Notes: generated by a model not told the origin, from the sequence alone. 7,827 bases of DNA from Clostridia bacterium (GCA_017612655.1 JAGAFM010000155.1:1-7827); one strand, 5' to 3'; positions 1 through 5,734 are shown, numbered from the stretch's first letter. Numbers and translations are program-made.

Positions 1-582
1 ATCTGCCGTCAGAACATGCCCGGCGTGAAGATCAACGATCCGGTTGAGACAACGGACATCGCCGGGGCCTGTGACGTGTGGGTCGTGAAGCAGGCGGTGT
101 ACGAAAAGTATCTCGCCGATTTCAGAAGGCTCCAGGATACGGGCGAGGAGATGTGGATCTATACCTGCGGATTCCCGGCGGGGGCCACGATGAACCGCGT
201 GCTCGACCTTCCCCTTTCGGTGAGCCGTATGCTGATGTGGATGTGCTTCAAATACGGCTGTCCGGGATTCCTGCACTGGGGGTATCACGCCTATACGCCG
301 GAGGAAGGGATCCAGGACGTTTGCACAGAAGCCGGCAACGGAAGGAAGTATCCGGCGGGGAACGCGCATGTGGTTTACATAGGCGACGAGGGACCGTGGC
401 ATTCCGTGCGCGGGCATCTCCAACGCGCCGGGGCGCAGGACTATGAGCTGTTCAGCATGCTGGACGACCGGGAAGCCGCCGTCCGGATCATCGAAAAAGT
501 GTGCCGCACCTTTGACGATTACGATGGATCCCCCAGGGTATTCGACGAAGCGCGGCGCGAACTGCTGGAGACGCTAGGATAA
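1..582 (+). CDS. DUF4091 / GH123-like glycoside hydrolase, C-terminal part (5' end cut by window)
   Basis: The frame is open from base 1 and ends with TAA at 580-582, leaving about 193 residues, so the N-terminal part lies outside the window. The visible part matches the C-terminal barrel of DUF4091/GH123-like proteins. A WIYTCGFPAG strand (bases 154-183) is followed by an asparagine and a basic-aromatic helix with MLMWMCFKYG, and then GFLHWGYHAY (around 265-294), the usual 'kYg..GfLhWg' signature. Known members act on glycan substrates, such as beta-GalNAc for GH123, but the substrate here cannot be read. Its codons are GC-rich, as in the sulfatase at the other end and unlike the genes between. 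A hairpin begins exactly at the stop codon, and the next gene is on the opposite strand, so the transcript probably ends here. The family call is good; the exact enzyme activity is not known. Confidence 0.8.
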   Translation: MCRQNMPGVKINDPVETTDIAGACDVWVVKQAVYEKYLADFRRLQDTGEEMWIYTCGFPAGATMNRVLDLPLSVSRMLMWMCFKYGCPGFLHWGYHAYTPEEGIQDVCTEAGNGRKYPAGNAHVVYIGDEGPWHSVRGHLQRAGAQDYELFSMLDDREAAVRIIEKVCRTFDDYDGSPRVFDEARRELLETLG

Positions 583-620
583 GGATTCGGCTGCCGCAAG
601 CCGCATTCTTATTCTGAGCT
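581..620 (+). terminator. Probable intrinsic terminator of the glycoside hydrolase gene
   Basis: Arm AAGGATTCGGCT (581-592) pairs with AGCCGCATTCTT (599-610) around a 6-base loop, with one mismatch and one G-U pair in 12 positions. The stem overlaps the stop codon and is followed by the only moderately T-rich ATTCTGAGCT, so it may be weak. Confidence 0.5.
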
Positions 621-657
621 CCATCCAAGGAACCGCGACACATTCAAACAAACACAA

Positions 658-694
658 CAGCCGCCCGGCGGAATGTCGGACGGCTGAAGATTTT
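658..694. terminator. GC-rich hairpin, probable terminator for the leftward genes
   Basis: CAGCCGCCCG (658-667) pairs with CGGACGGCTG (677-686), 9 of 10 positions, with a 9-base loop. Read on the - strand the stem is followed by TTGTGTTTGTTTG, a plausible U-rich tail. On the + strand it is followed by AAGATTTT, so it could work both ways. It lies 111 bases beyond the stop of the HD gene and only 38 beyond the orphan reading-frame tail at 724-771. Confidence 0.55.
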
Positions 695-723
695 ATAGGG
701 TTGTTTTGGTTTCTCCGGGCCGC

Positions 724-771
724 TTATTTTGCGACGATCTCACGTTCCGCGCGGATGACGACCGCGACCTC
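724..771 (-). pseudogene. Possible orphan C-terminal tail of a truncated gene
   Basis: Read on the - strand, 15 codons spelling EVAVVIRAEREIVAK end in TAA. They use GC-rich codons (GTC, ATC, GCG, CGC) like the two edge genes rather than the AT-richer HD gene beside them. There is no start or gene body: upstream, this frame runs into the HD gene, where it is out of phase. A terminator hairpin lies 38 bases beyond the stop. This looks like the end of a native gene whose body was replaced, but a 15-codon open stretch can arise by chance and I do not recognise the family. Confidence 0.25.
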
Positions 772-796
772 CCAAAAGAAGAGAAGGGTTCTTCCT

Positions 797-1228
797 TTAC
801 ACCAACCTGCTTTGAAGCAAATCGTAGGTTTTCTTATACCGGGCGATTCGGTGGTAATCATCTGTTTTGGGATGGGGGATTCTGCTCAGGTCCATATTGT
901 GTGTCAGATCAGCCATCTTGACTCGAATCGCTGTCTGGTTTGTGGAAACCCGTTCGATGTAATCATCCCAAGATTCATCTTTTCGATGGGTCACACAGGC
1001 CAGAGCTTCCATGATTTCGTCTCCGAAAATCCTTTGCAGTTCTTTCGGGTCGAAGTCTGTGTCTTCAAGCACATCGTGAAGCCATGCTACGATTTTCTCC
1101 TCGTTGGTGGAAACCCGTGATGCAACAAACTCGGGATGGGTAATGTACGGATTCCCGCCTTTGTCGACTTGGTGTGCATGTGCGTGCCGCGCGATTGCTT
1201 CGGCGAATTTAACGTAGTAGTCGTTCAT
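797..1228 (-). CDS. Small stand-alone HD hydrolase of the RelA/SpoT-MESH1 type
   Basis: A 143-aa single-domain HD protein. Visible in order are KGGNPYITHP with metal-ligand His31, the HD pair His51-Asp52, the adjacent ED motif (Glu55-Asp56) and KMADLTHNMD with Asp107 as the fourth metal ligand and Asn111. This spacing is that of the (p)ppGpp hydrolase half of RelA/SpoT and of single-domain relatives such as MESH1. Those use a metal to remove the 3' diphosphate of alarmones, and some members act on NADPH. No synthetase domain or neighbour is present. It is at the short end for the family, with little after the last core helix. AAGGAG lies 10 bases before the ATG. It is the last gene of the leftward block, with about 80 bases separating it from the acidic gene upstream. 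The fold is secure; the substrate is inferred, and other small phosphohydrolase activities are possible. Confidence 0.85.
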   Translation of the reverse strand: MNDYYVKFAEAIARHAHAHQVDKGGNPYITHPEFVASRVSTNEEKIVAWLHDVLEDTDFDPKELQRIFGDEIMEALACVTHRKDESWDDYIERVSTNQTAIRVKMADLTHNMDLSRIPHPKTDDYHRIARYKKTYDLLQSRLV

Positions 1229-1274
1229 TCTCGATGTTCTCCTTCTGGTCGTATGGAAGGACCTTCATTTGATA

Positions 1275-1280
1275 AGTATA
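1275..1280 (-). promoter_or_regulatory. Possible -10 box (TATACT) before the HD gene
   Basis: In the AT-rich gap 1229-1311 the - strand reads TATACT, five of six bases of the consensus, about 46 bases before the HD start codon. No good -35 hexamer lies 16-18 bases upstream, so the HD gene may instead be read through from the acidic gene. Confidence 0.25.
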
Positions 1281-1311
1281 ATTTCCTAATCTCTTTCTAT
1301 TCTACGGGTTT

Positions 1312-1542
1312 TTAGTCCTCTTCTCTGATATAATGAATCTCCGTGACAGGAAGTTTTGAATCGCGGACGATTTGCACTGCCTTCCTGTCTCCGGTCTCTG
1401 ATTCAATAAGCCTTGCAATCAGTTCGAGATAGGCATTTATCATTACTTGCAGGAAGGAAGCCAGATCTTCATCCTCTTCATATTCTTCGTCATCATCGTC
1501 GACAAGTTCGGAAATCTCTTCGCTGAACCATTTCTCTTCCAT
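1312..1542 (-). CDS. Small, highly acidic protein of unknown function (76 aa)
   Basis: I do not recognise this gene. GGAGG lies 9 bases before the ATG at 1542. A longer reading from about 1626 would overlap the end of the amidohydrolase gene and has no such site, so 1542 is preferred. Residues 15-26 are eleven Asp/Glu with one Tyr (DDDDEEYEEDED). This is followed by a hydrophobic, probably helical stretch (about residues 27-47, LASFLQVMINAYLELIARLI) and a mixed tail that resembles a short beta segment (VTEIHYI). There is no signal peptide, and the hydrophobic stretch is interrupted and amphipathic rather than a clear membrane span. It starts 52 bases after the amidohydrolase stop and is probably co-transcribed with it. 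The acidic run could bind cations or a basic protein, or mimic DNA; none of these is shown. Confidence 0.7.
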   Translation of the reverse strand: MEEKWFSEEISELVDDDDEEYEEDEDLASFLQVMINAYLELIARLIESETGDRKAVQIVRDSKLPVTEIHYIREED

Positions 1543-1594
1543 AATGCAAAACCTCCATTGGTGCTGTCTCTCTGTAAAGGAAGACACTGTGTTT

Positions 1595-2344
1595 TCAATA
1601 TGATATCGTTTCCAAAGCGGAAACAACGGAACGGATCGCTTTCCCGATGTCCCTCTTCATCTGAGCGAATGCATCCTTCTTCTCCCCATTCTCCGTCATA
1701 TAAAGTCCCCGATTCACCTCGATCATGACGGACAGGACCCTGGGATCTTTTCCGTAATGCGAGAGCGGAACCATCGTCCCCGCAAAAGGTCGGTTCATGC
1801 TGACGGTATAGCCCATCCTCCAAAAGGATTTTGCAAGACTCTCGGAAAGCCATTCCGGTGTGTGAAAGTCATCTGTTCCGAGACAAATATCCGGTCGGAG
1901 TCCGTCTTTTTCATACGGGAGAGGCGTCGCATGGAAGGAATGGCAGTCAACGATCAGGCATCGCCTGTATAGAGCCAGTTTTTCTTCCGTGAGCTTGTTC
2001 AGCTTCCGATGATGCGGATCGTAGTATGCCCGAAGGATCTCTTCCCGTTTTTCCGGGGTCAGTTTGCGGCGGATTGGCTTCAGGTCGTAACCTGTCTGAT
2101 AGGCCACGCCCATGCCGATTTGCGCCATCTCCTCCCGCTCGTCGTCCCGGAAGCGTTCCGGGTCGCAGACCAGACGGCTGACAGGATACACCAGTCGGTC
2201 TCCGAAGCCGAAGTCGAACAGTTCGTCCGTGTACCAGTCCGTCATTCGGAGGAGGTTTTCTTCGAGGCCGGGGAGAAAGCCGGAGAGATATCGGTCGGGA
2301 ATGAAGGTCGATGCGTGGGGGATGTGAAATATCGTTGCATTCAT
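1595..2344 (-). CDS. N-formylglutamate amidohydrolase family protein
   Basis: A 249-aa cytoplasmic protein of the N-formylglutamate amidohydrolase family (HutG type). It would hydrolyse N-formyl-L-glutamate to formate and glutamate, or act on a related N-acyl amino acid. Motifs in order are HIPHAS (residues 7-12), TDWYTDELF (35-43), VSRLVCDPERF with DDE (55-69), GMGVAY (77-82), VDCHSFH (132-138), DICLGTDDFHT (152-162), NRPFAGTMVPL (184-194) and MIEVNRGLYM (207-216). The conserved His, Asp and Glu of the predicted metal site are therefore present. AAGGAG sits 7 bases before the ATG at 2344; the in-frame reading further upstream has no comparable site. Length is close to the family norm, so it looks intact. 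No other histidine-degradation genes are in view, so it probably does not serve a hut pathway here. The acidic gene follows after 52 bases. Confidence 0.88.
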   Translation of the reverse strand: MNATIFHIPHASTFIPDRYLSGFLPGLEENLLRMTDWYTDELFDFGFGDRLVYPVSRLVCDPERFRDDEREEMAQIGMGVAYQTGYDLKPIRRKLTPEKREEILRAYYDPHHRKLNKLTEEKLALYRRCLIVDCHSFHATPLPYEKDGLRPDICLGTDDFHTPEWLSESLAKSFWRMGYTVSMNRPFAGTMVPLSHYGKDPRVLSVMIEVNRGLYMTENGEKKDAFAQMKRDIGKAIRSVVSALETISY

Positions 2345-2492
2345 GCTTGTGCTCCTTGTAAACCCACAAAGAGCACTCGCATGGTATAACCCCATCGGTC
2401 AAGCTTTAGCACCTTGCCTCCCGGCAGGTTGCTGTGCGGTCGTCGAGCTTGTCTCTCGCGCACTCTCTATGGGTGATATTCTGTTGGGTCAG

Positions 2493-2512
2493 CCGTCCGT
2501 TATATCGGACGG
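2493..2512. repeat. Palindrome CCGTCCG-TTATAT-CGGACGG in the gap before the amidohydrolase
   Basis: The two perfect 7-base arms are 2493-2499 and 2506-2512. It lies 28 bases beyond the stop of the 162-aa gene and about 150 bases before the amidohydrolase start. On the - strand no T run follows, so it is a poor terminator for the 162-aa gene; on the + strand ATTATTTATT follows but no + gene reaches it. A protein-binding site is an alternative. The same heptamer CCGTCCG occurs in the spacers at 677-686, 3907-3913 and 7327-7333. The rest of the 2345-2540 gap shows only a weak hairpin near 2411-2430 and no tRNA or riboswitch that I recognise. Confidence 0.45.
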
Positions 2513-2540
2513 ATTATTTATTGAACGGGGCAGAACCGAT

Positions 2541-3029
2541 TCAGAAGTCTTCTTCCCGATAAATCCCTCCGGGATAATCCTCAGAAACCACGTGGCTTCC
2601 GTGTAAACCCATTTGAATCCACTTCTGCTGCAGATCGCTGCCGAATCCGCTGCATTGGACATTTTCACACAGCCATTCTTCGATATTGGCCTTCGTTTCG
2701 GAGCAGGGATGAGGGATCAAATCGATGAAATCAGCCGCATTGTCAGCATCAAGCGAATACCTGTATTCATAGTCATGTCCGTCATAATCGCTGTCGTATT
2801 CATAGAAAACGACGGTCAGGCCATGGTCATCCCTCAGTGTCACACCGACATTGTGCAGTTTGACTTTTCTTCTTGCGGTACGCCATGTCGTCATCATACA
2901 GGCTTTTGCGGTCGTGGATGTTTCCTCGGCTTCAATCAAGGCGCGGGCTTCTTCGAGAGCCAGTTTGCCATAAGCCCACAGAAAGCTATTGACGTCCGAA
3001 AACTGATTCCTGAATTCCGAATAAGTCAT
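2541..3029 (-). CDS. Hypothetical 162-aa soluble protein, immunity-protein-like
   Basis: The family is not recognised with confidence. AAGGAGG lies 8 bases before the ATG. Residues 1-35 look helical, 50-60 are basic (RTARRKVKLHN), and 61-92 form strands around a conserved-looking VFYEYDSDYDGHDYEYRYSLD segment. After about 93 the pattern is helix (NAADFIDLI), a second helix (IEEWLCENV) and an aromatic, acidic tail. The order 'acidic-aromatic strand, YSLD, helix, IEEWL helix' is similar to what I recall from small Firmicutes proteins found in immunity or toxin-associated neighbourhoods, but this is from memory only. There are no membrane segments or catalytic motifs. It stands alone: a 293-base gap lies upstream and about 200 bases downstream, so it probably has its own promoter. 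Confidence 0.75.
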   Translation of the reverse strand: MTYSEFRNQFSDVNSFLWAYGKLALEEARALIEAEETSTTAKACMMTTWRTARRKVKLHNVGVTLRDDHGLTVVFYEYDSDYDGHDYEYRYSLDADNAADFIDLIPHPCSETKANIEEWLCENVQCSGFGSDLQQKWIQMGLHGSHVVSEDYPGGIYREEDF

Positions 3030-3322
3030 GCTCGAATCCTCCTTCCGCCACGAACCAATATCCCGGATTTCACAATCCCGGGATGTCCGATAAAAGGTGG
3101 CATGTATAACCGTACTTCCATGCCGCTGCCGTCAAGAGCATGCCCTTTCGGACAGAAGTTTTTTGCAGGCTGAAATATTGTGATGCCAGAAAATGGCCAA
3201 TATGGTCTTCCGCAACACTGAACGCAATCACATAAGGGAATAAAGGGATAAAATACAATCCATAACATTGAACAATAACAATCAGGATGTGTATTCAAAA
3301 TGCCTGCACGGAAGGGACGTGC
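3030..3322. other. 293-base gap without a convincing gene
   Basis: This is one of the most AT-rich stretches of the window (3241-3300 has 16 G/C in 60). It holds a hairpin at 3060-3084 (ATCCCGG and CCGGGAT, 7 perfect pairs, 11-base loop) just before the ribosome site of the 162-aa gene, and a short hairpin at 3306-3322 next to the stop of the 168-aa gene. On the - strand TTGACG occurs near 3135 with TATAC about 20 bases downstream, a poor promoter match because the spacing is too long. Open frames of 60-90 codons cross it but lack ribosome sites and start only at TTG; a decayed gene is possible but not shown. Confidence 0.4.
3306..3322 (-). terminator. Short hairpin directly after the 168-aa gene
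   Basis: On the - strand GCACG, seven bases, CGTGC follows the TGA stop immediately, then AGGCATTTTGAAT. Only five pairs and a short T run, so a weak terminator at best. Confidence 0.3.
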
Positions 3323-3829
3323 TCAGATTTCGATTTCTACCGTCTGATTATACTTGTCCAGAGCGAGCTGAAGGGCTTCAATCTCAGCGTCCGTCTTTTC
3401 ATAATCCGCTTTCACTTCGTCCAGATCGTAATTGATGTATTCATACTCAATTGCGGTCTTCTTCTGGGAATACTGATGCGCCTCAAGGCGTGTCTTTGGC
3501 TCGCGCTTTCTCATCGTGTCGAGCACATACTTCCGATTGTTCAGCTGGGCCATGCGGATCAGGATCATATCCACCGTCATGGTCCGCTCCCCGACCTGAA
3601 TCTGATTGGACGCATTGTTCACATTCAGAGCATGCCGGATGGAAAGGATCTTCTCGTCGATCTCCGCGATCTTTGCGGAAACCTCCGGATAGGAATAATC
3701 CGGAATGACCGGTTCTTCCTCCGTGGCAACCGTGTAGACGCTGGAGTTTCTCTCTTTGTTCAGCCAGAATTCCTTGTCTTCATTGAGCTTGCGGATCATT
3801 TTGTTCGCAGATGCACTTGTTACTTTCAT
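3323..3829 (-). CDS. Conserved-looking hypothetical protein, DIP1984-like pattern (168 aa)
   Basis: Function unknown. ATG at 3829 is preferred over a GTG nine bases upstream because the best ribosome site (GAGGTG, 6 bases before ATG) includes that GTG. Residues 1-30 are charged and helical, 45-70 form a helix with charge alternation (EVSAKIAEIDEKILSIRHAL), then NVNNASNQIQVGERTMTVDMIL and a helix RMAQLNNRKYVLDTMRKREPK, and a long C-terminal helix from about 125 to 160 ending LQLALDKYNQT. The layout of two helices around an 'N.NN..N...G..MTVD' turn recalls DIP1984/septicolysin-like proteins, though I would not assign it on that alone. Coiled-coil packing is likely; no signal peptide or membrane segment. 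It has its own promoter-like element at 3863-3916 and a 10-A tract just before the ribosome site. Confidence 0.82.
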   Translation of the reverse strand: MKVTSASANKMIRKLNEDKEFWLNKERNSSVYTVATEEEPVIPDYSYPEVSAKIAEIDEKILSIRHALNVNNASNQIQVGERTMTVDMILIRMAQLNNRKYVLDTMRKREPKTRLEAHQYSQKKTAIEYEYINYDLDEVKADYEKTDAEIEALQLALDKYNQTVEIEI

Positions 3830-3844
3830 TTTGTTCACCTCTTC

Positions 3845-3854
3845 TTTTTTTTTT
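3845..3854 (-). repeat. A10 tract (transcript sense) in the leader of the 168-aa gene
   Basis: Ten consecutive A residues (T on the + strand) lie about 16-25 bases before the ATG, just upstream of the AGAAGAGGTG ribosome-binding region. Homopolymers of this length can change length by slippage, but here the change would fall in the untranslated leader, not in codons. Confidence 0.6.
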
Positions 3855-3862
3855 CGTGTTTC

Positions 3863-3916
3863 CTTATCTTACGGGATCATTATACCATGTCTTTGTGGAC
3901 AAAAAACGGACGGGTG
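3863..3916 (-). promoter_or_regulatory. Promoter-like element, copy A, before the 168-aa gene
   Basis: On the - strand: CACCCGTCCGTTTTTTGTCC (3916-3897), 12 bases, a perfect TATAAT (3884-3879), then CGTAAG (3873-3868) where transcription would start, 40-45 bases before the ATG. T6 ends 16 bases before TATAAT; no good TTGACA is present, so the T run or the CCGTCCG box may take the place of the -35. An ungapped comparison with 7283-7336 gives 39 identical positions of 54, counted by hand, including 20 in a row. Confidence 0.6.
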
Positions 3917-3956
3917 AAAGCCTTTTTCGCACTTATTCTGCATGACTGTCCGTCCG
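3901..3956 (-). terminator. Composite terminator overlapping the end of the 154-aa gene
   Basis: On the - strand the last codons of the 154-aa gene contain CGGACGG (3956-3950), which pairs with CCGTCCG (3913-3907) followed directly by TTTTTT (3906-3901). The 36-base loop holds the stop codon and a smaller inner hairpin (GTG..AAA with TTTCAC). The downstream arm and T run are also part of the next promoter element, so termination and initiation signals overlap. Confidence 0.45.
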
Positions 3957-4397
3957 GTTGTACTCGTTCAGGATTTTCCACGAATATATCGGCGCTCCGT
4001 GGATCATCGCGGGTCCGTCCTCCACGCCGACCGCAATGTTGATCGAGAAGAATTCTTCTCCCGCGGGATTCGTGAATGTTCCGATCTCCGCAGTCTGATA
4101 CCCGCCGTCCGTGAAGCTGAAATATCCGATATCGAGAAACCACCTCGTCAGCTCGTCCGGGGTCTTCTGCTCGATCCCCTTCTTCGAGACAAAGATCGTC
4201 AGCATCGTGATCCCGTCCGCCGCCCAGCACTCAACAAAGTAAGGGCGGTTGGGTTCAAGCAAACCGGCATTCCATCCGATATTCACGTCGCCGTATTCGT
4301 TCCGGCGAGGAACCTCTTCCGTGTGATCGATCATCGGCAGATAGCGTTCACGGTTTGCGCGGACCTCTTTGATCAAGTCGAGTCCTTCGAGTTTCAT
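3933..4397 (-). CDS. Hypothetical 154-aa protein, translationally coupled to the DraG-SseB fusion
   Basis: Family not recognised. Its ATG overlaps the stop of the preceding gene as ATGA (4394-4397), and GGAGG lies 6 bases before the ATG inside that gene, so both products are probably made together and may interact. Residues 1-25 look like a basic amphipathic helix (LIKEVRANRERYLPMI). After that the chain is mostly beta: NIGWNAGLLEPNRPYFVECWA, then ITMLTIFVSKKGI, a helix DELTRWFLDIGYF, and strands through AEIGTFTNPAGEEFFSINIAVGVED. A small alpha/beta domain with a conserved-looking NAGLLEPNRPYFVE core fits a partner or immunity protein. There are no catalytic motifs, signal peptide or membrane spans. 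Its 3' end contributes one arm of the downstream terminator. Confidence 0.82.
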   Translation of the reverse strand: MKLEGLDLIKEVRANRERYLPMIDHTEEVPRRNEYGDVNIGWNAGLLEPNRPYFVECWAADGITMLTIFVSKKGIEQKTPDELTRWFLDIGYFSFTDGGYQTAEIGTFTNPAGEEFFSINIAVGVEDGPAMIHGAPIYSWKILNEYNRTDSHAE

Positions 4398-5713
4398 ACT
4401 GAGCCTCCATGATCGCGCATACTTGATTCCATCTTCTCAATCGCGTCAAACATCTCCACCGGAACAACAAACGGTTCGGAAAAGGCGTTGATAACGATCC
4501 CTTTGACCTTCTTCTCGTTATTCCTAGCCAGATTCGCAGCCTCCAGAAAGTGCTTCTGAACCTTGGAGAAATGCTCTCCGTACTCTCCCATCTCCTCCGC
4601 GCTGGTAAACACCGGGAAGAAGAAATCGTCTCCATTTTGCAAGATGTCCGGGACAAGGCGGATGCTATCTTTGCTAGTAAGCGTTTTTCCTTTTACCGAA
4701 TTAGGATCGTCCTTTGCAACGAGCACGAGCTTTGACCATGCTTCATAGTCGGCGTCGCTCATGATTGCGTTGCACGGGATCCATACCAAACTGTCACGCA
4801 GGATCTTTGCGAGCTTAACCATATTCTGGATTGTCTGGTTCCGGTTACAGATCTCGATCGCCTTCTTCAGGAACGATCCGTCTTCAAACAGTTCAGGGGT
4901 GATCCGAACATCGGGAACAGTGTCTCCAAGTGTCTGGAACCGCTCCACTACTTCCAGCATATCCTTCGGCAGGCGTTTCTTTCCCTCCGCTTCGATTTCG
5001 GCTGGTATGCCATAGAATGCCTCCGCGATCCCTCCGGCAATACAGGTCAGCGTATCGCAGTCGCCGCCGAGAGAAACCGCCGTGCGGATCACGTCCTCGA
5101 AATCCGTGCCCTCCATAAACGCCGTGATCGCCTCCGGAACGGTCTTCTGACAAGTTTCGATATGGAAGTAATCCGGGCGGATCTCGTCGCAGGTCCGGGA
5201 GAGATCATAGCCGAATTCCTTCTGGATATACGCCTTGATTTCCTTCTTGCCGTACCCCGTTCGCGCGAGAAAGATCGCGCTTGCCGCTGCTTCGGCTCCT
5301 TTGATTCCTTCGGGATGGTTGTGCGTGACCTCCGCGGTAAGCCGCGCGATATGTCTTGTCTCTTCAAGCGTATCGCAGAGCCAGCCGGCGGAAGACACCC
5401 GCATCGCGGATCCGTTTCCGAAACTTCCGTAGGGTTTCGGATCCCCGGCGTTTAACCAGCGATGAAACATACCGCCGTATCCGGCGTAGGGGTATCGTCT
5501 GCCCCACTTCCGCATGGAGGCTATAAGCGCAGTCCTGATCTCTTCGTCGCTTTTTCCGAGACTGTCCATCAACGCCTCCGCCACGGCCACAGTCATGACG
5601 GTATCGTCCGTAAACTTGGACTCTCGGCTGAAAAGCGAAAACTCCTTCGTCTTATTTCCTCTGTCAAATTCATACGGCGCACCGATCATGTCGCCGAGGA
5701 TTGCTCCGATCAT
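4394..5713 (-). CDS. ADP-ribosylglycohydrolase (DraG-like) fused to an SseB domain
   Basis: A 439-aa two-domain protein. Residues 1 to about 270 are an ADP-ribosylglycohydrolase: GAILGDMIGAPYE (3-15), FTDDT (34-38), FGNGSAMR (98-105), THNHPEGIKGA (130-140) and the metal-binding GGDCDTLTCIAGG (216-228). All the acidic residues that hold the two Mg ions in DraG/ARH enzymes (Asp36, Asp37, Asp218, Asp220) are present, so it should be active. These enzymes remove ADP-ribose from modified arginine or other residues. About 287-432 resembles an SseB N-terminal-type domain (two helices, LVWIPCNAI, then IRLVPDILQNGDDFFFPVFTSAEEMGEY and VKGIVINAFSEPFVVP). SseB domains have no well-defined biochemical role. 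An AAGGGGA site precedes the ATG by 7 bases, and the previous gene ends 21 bases upstream. Joining the two suggests that SseB directs the hydrolase to a target or senses one; that is inference. Confidence 0.9.
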   Translation of the reverse strand: MIGAILGDMIGAPYEFDRGNKTKEFSLFSRESKFTDDTVMTVAVAEALMDSLGKSDEEIRTALIASMRKWGRRYPYAGYGGMFHRWLNAGDPKPYGSFGNGSAMRVSSAGWLCDTLEETRHIARLTAEVTHNHPEGIKGAEAAASAIFLARTGYGKKEIKAYIQKEFGYDLSRTCDEIRPDYFHIETCQKTVPEAITAFMEGTDFEDVIRTAVSLGGDCDTLTCIAGGIAEAFYGIPAEIEAEGKKRLPKDMLEVVERFQTLGDTVPDVRITPELFEDGSFLKKAIEICNRNQTIQNMVKLAKILRDSLVWIPCNAIMSDADYEAWSKLVLVAKDDPNSVKGKTLTSKDSIRLVPDILQNGDDFFFPVFTSAEEMGEYGEHFSKVQKHFLEAANLARNNEKKVKGIVINAFSEPFVVPVEMFDAIEKMESSMRDHGGSV

Positions 5714-5734
5714 TCTATCGTCCCCTTTCTGTGT

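Noticed and set aside
701..1120. 139-codon open frame on the + strand
   Set aside because: It runs antisense to the HD gene, whose motifs are unmistakable.
1443..1853. 136-codon - strand frame across the amidohydrolase and acidic genes
   Set aside because: It is a shadow in another frame of two genes that each have good starts and ribosome sites.
2402..2490. Possible tRNA or riboswitch in the gap before the amidohydrolase
   Set aside because: No T-loop sequence or cloverleaf pairing and no known riboswitch core; only a weak 7-pair hairpin.
3026..3298. 90-codon - strand frame ending in ATGA overlap with the 162-aa start
   Set aside because: The start would be TTG without a ribosome site and the residue pattern (Cys-rich then random) is not protein-like; a decayed gene cannot be excluded.
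3287..4042. 251-codon open frame on the + strand
   Set aside because: It is the reverse of the 168-aa gene and its promoter region, has no ribosome site, and the - strand reading has a strong start and sensible protein.
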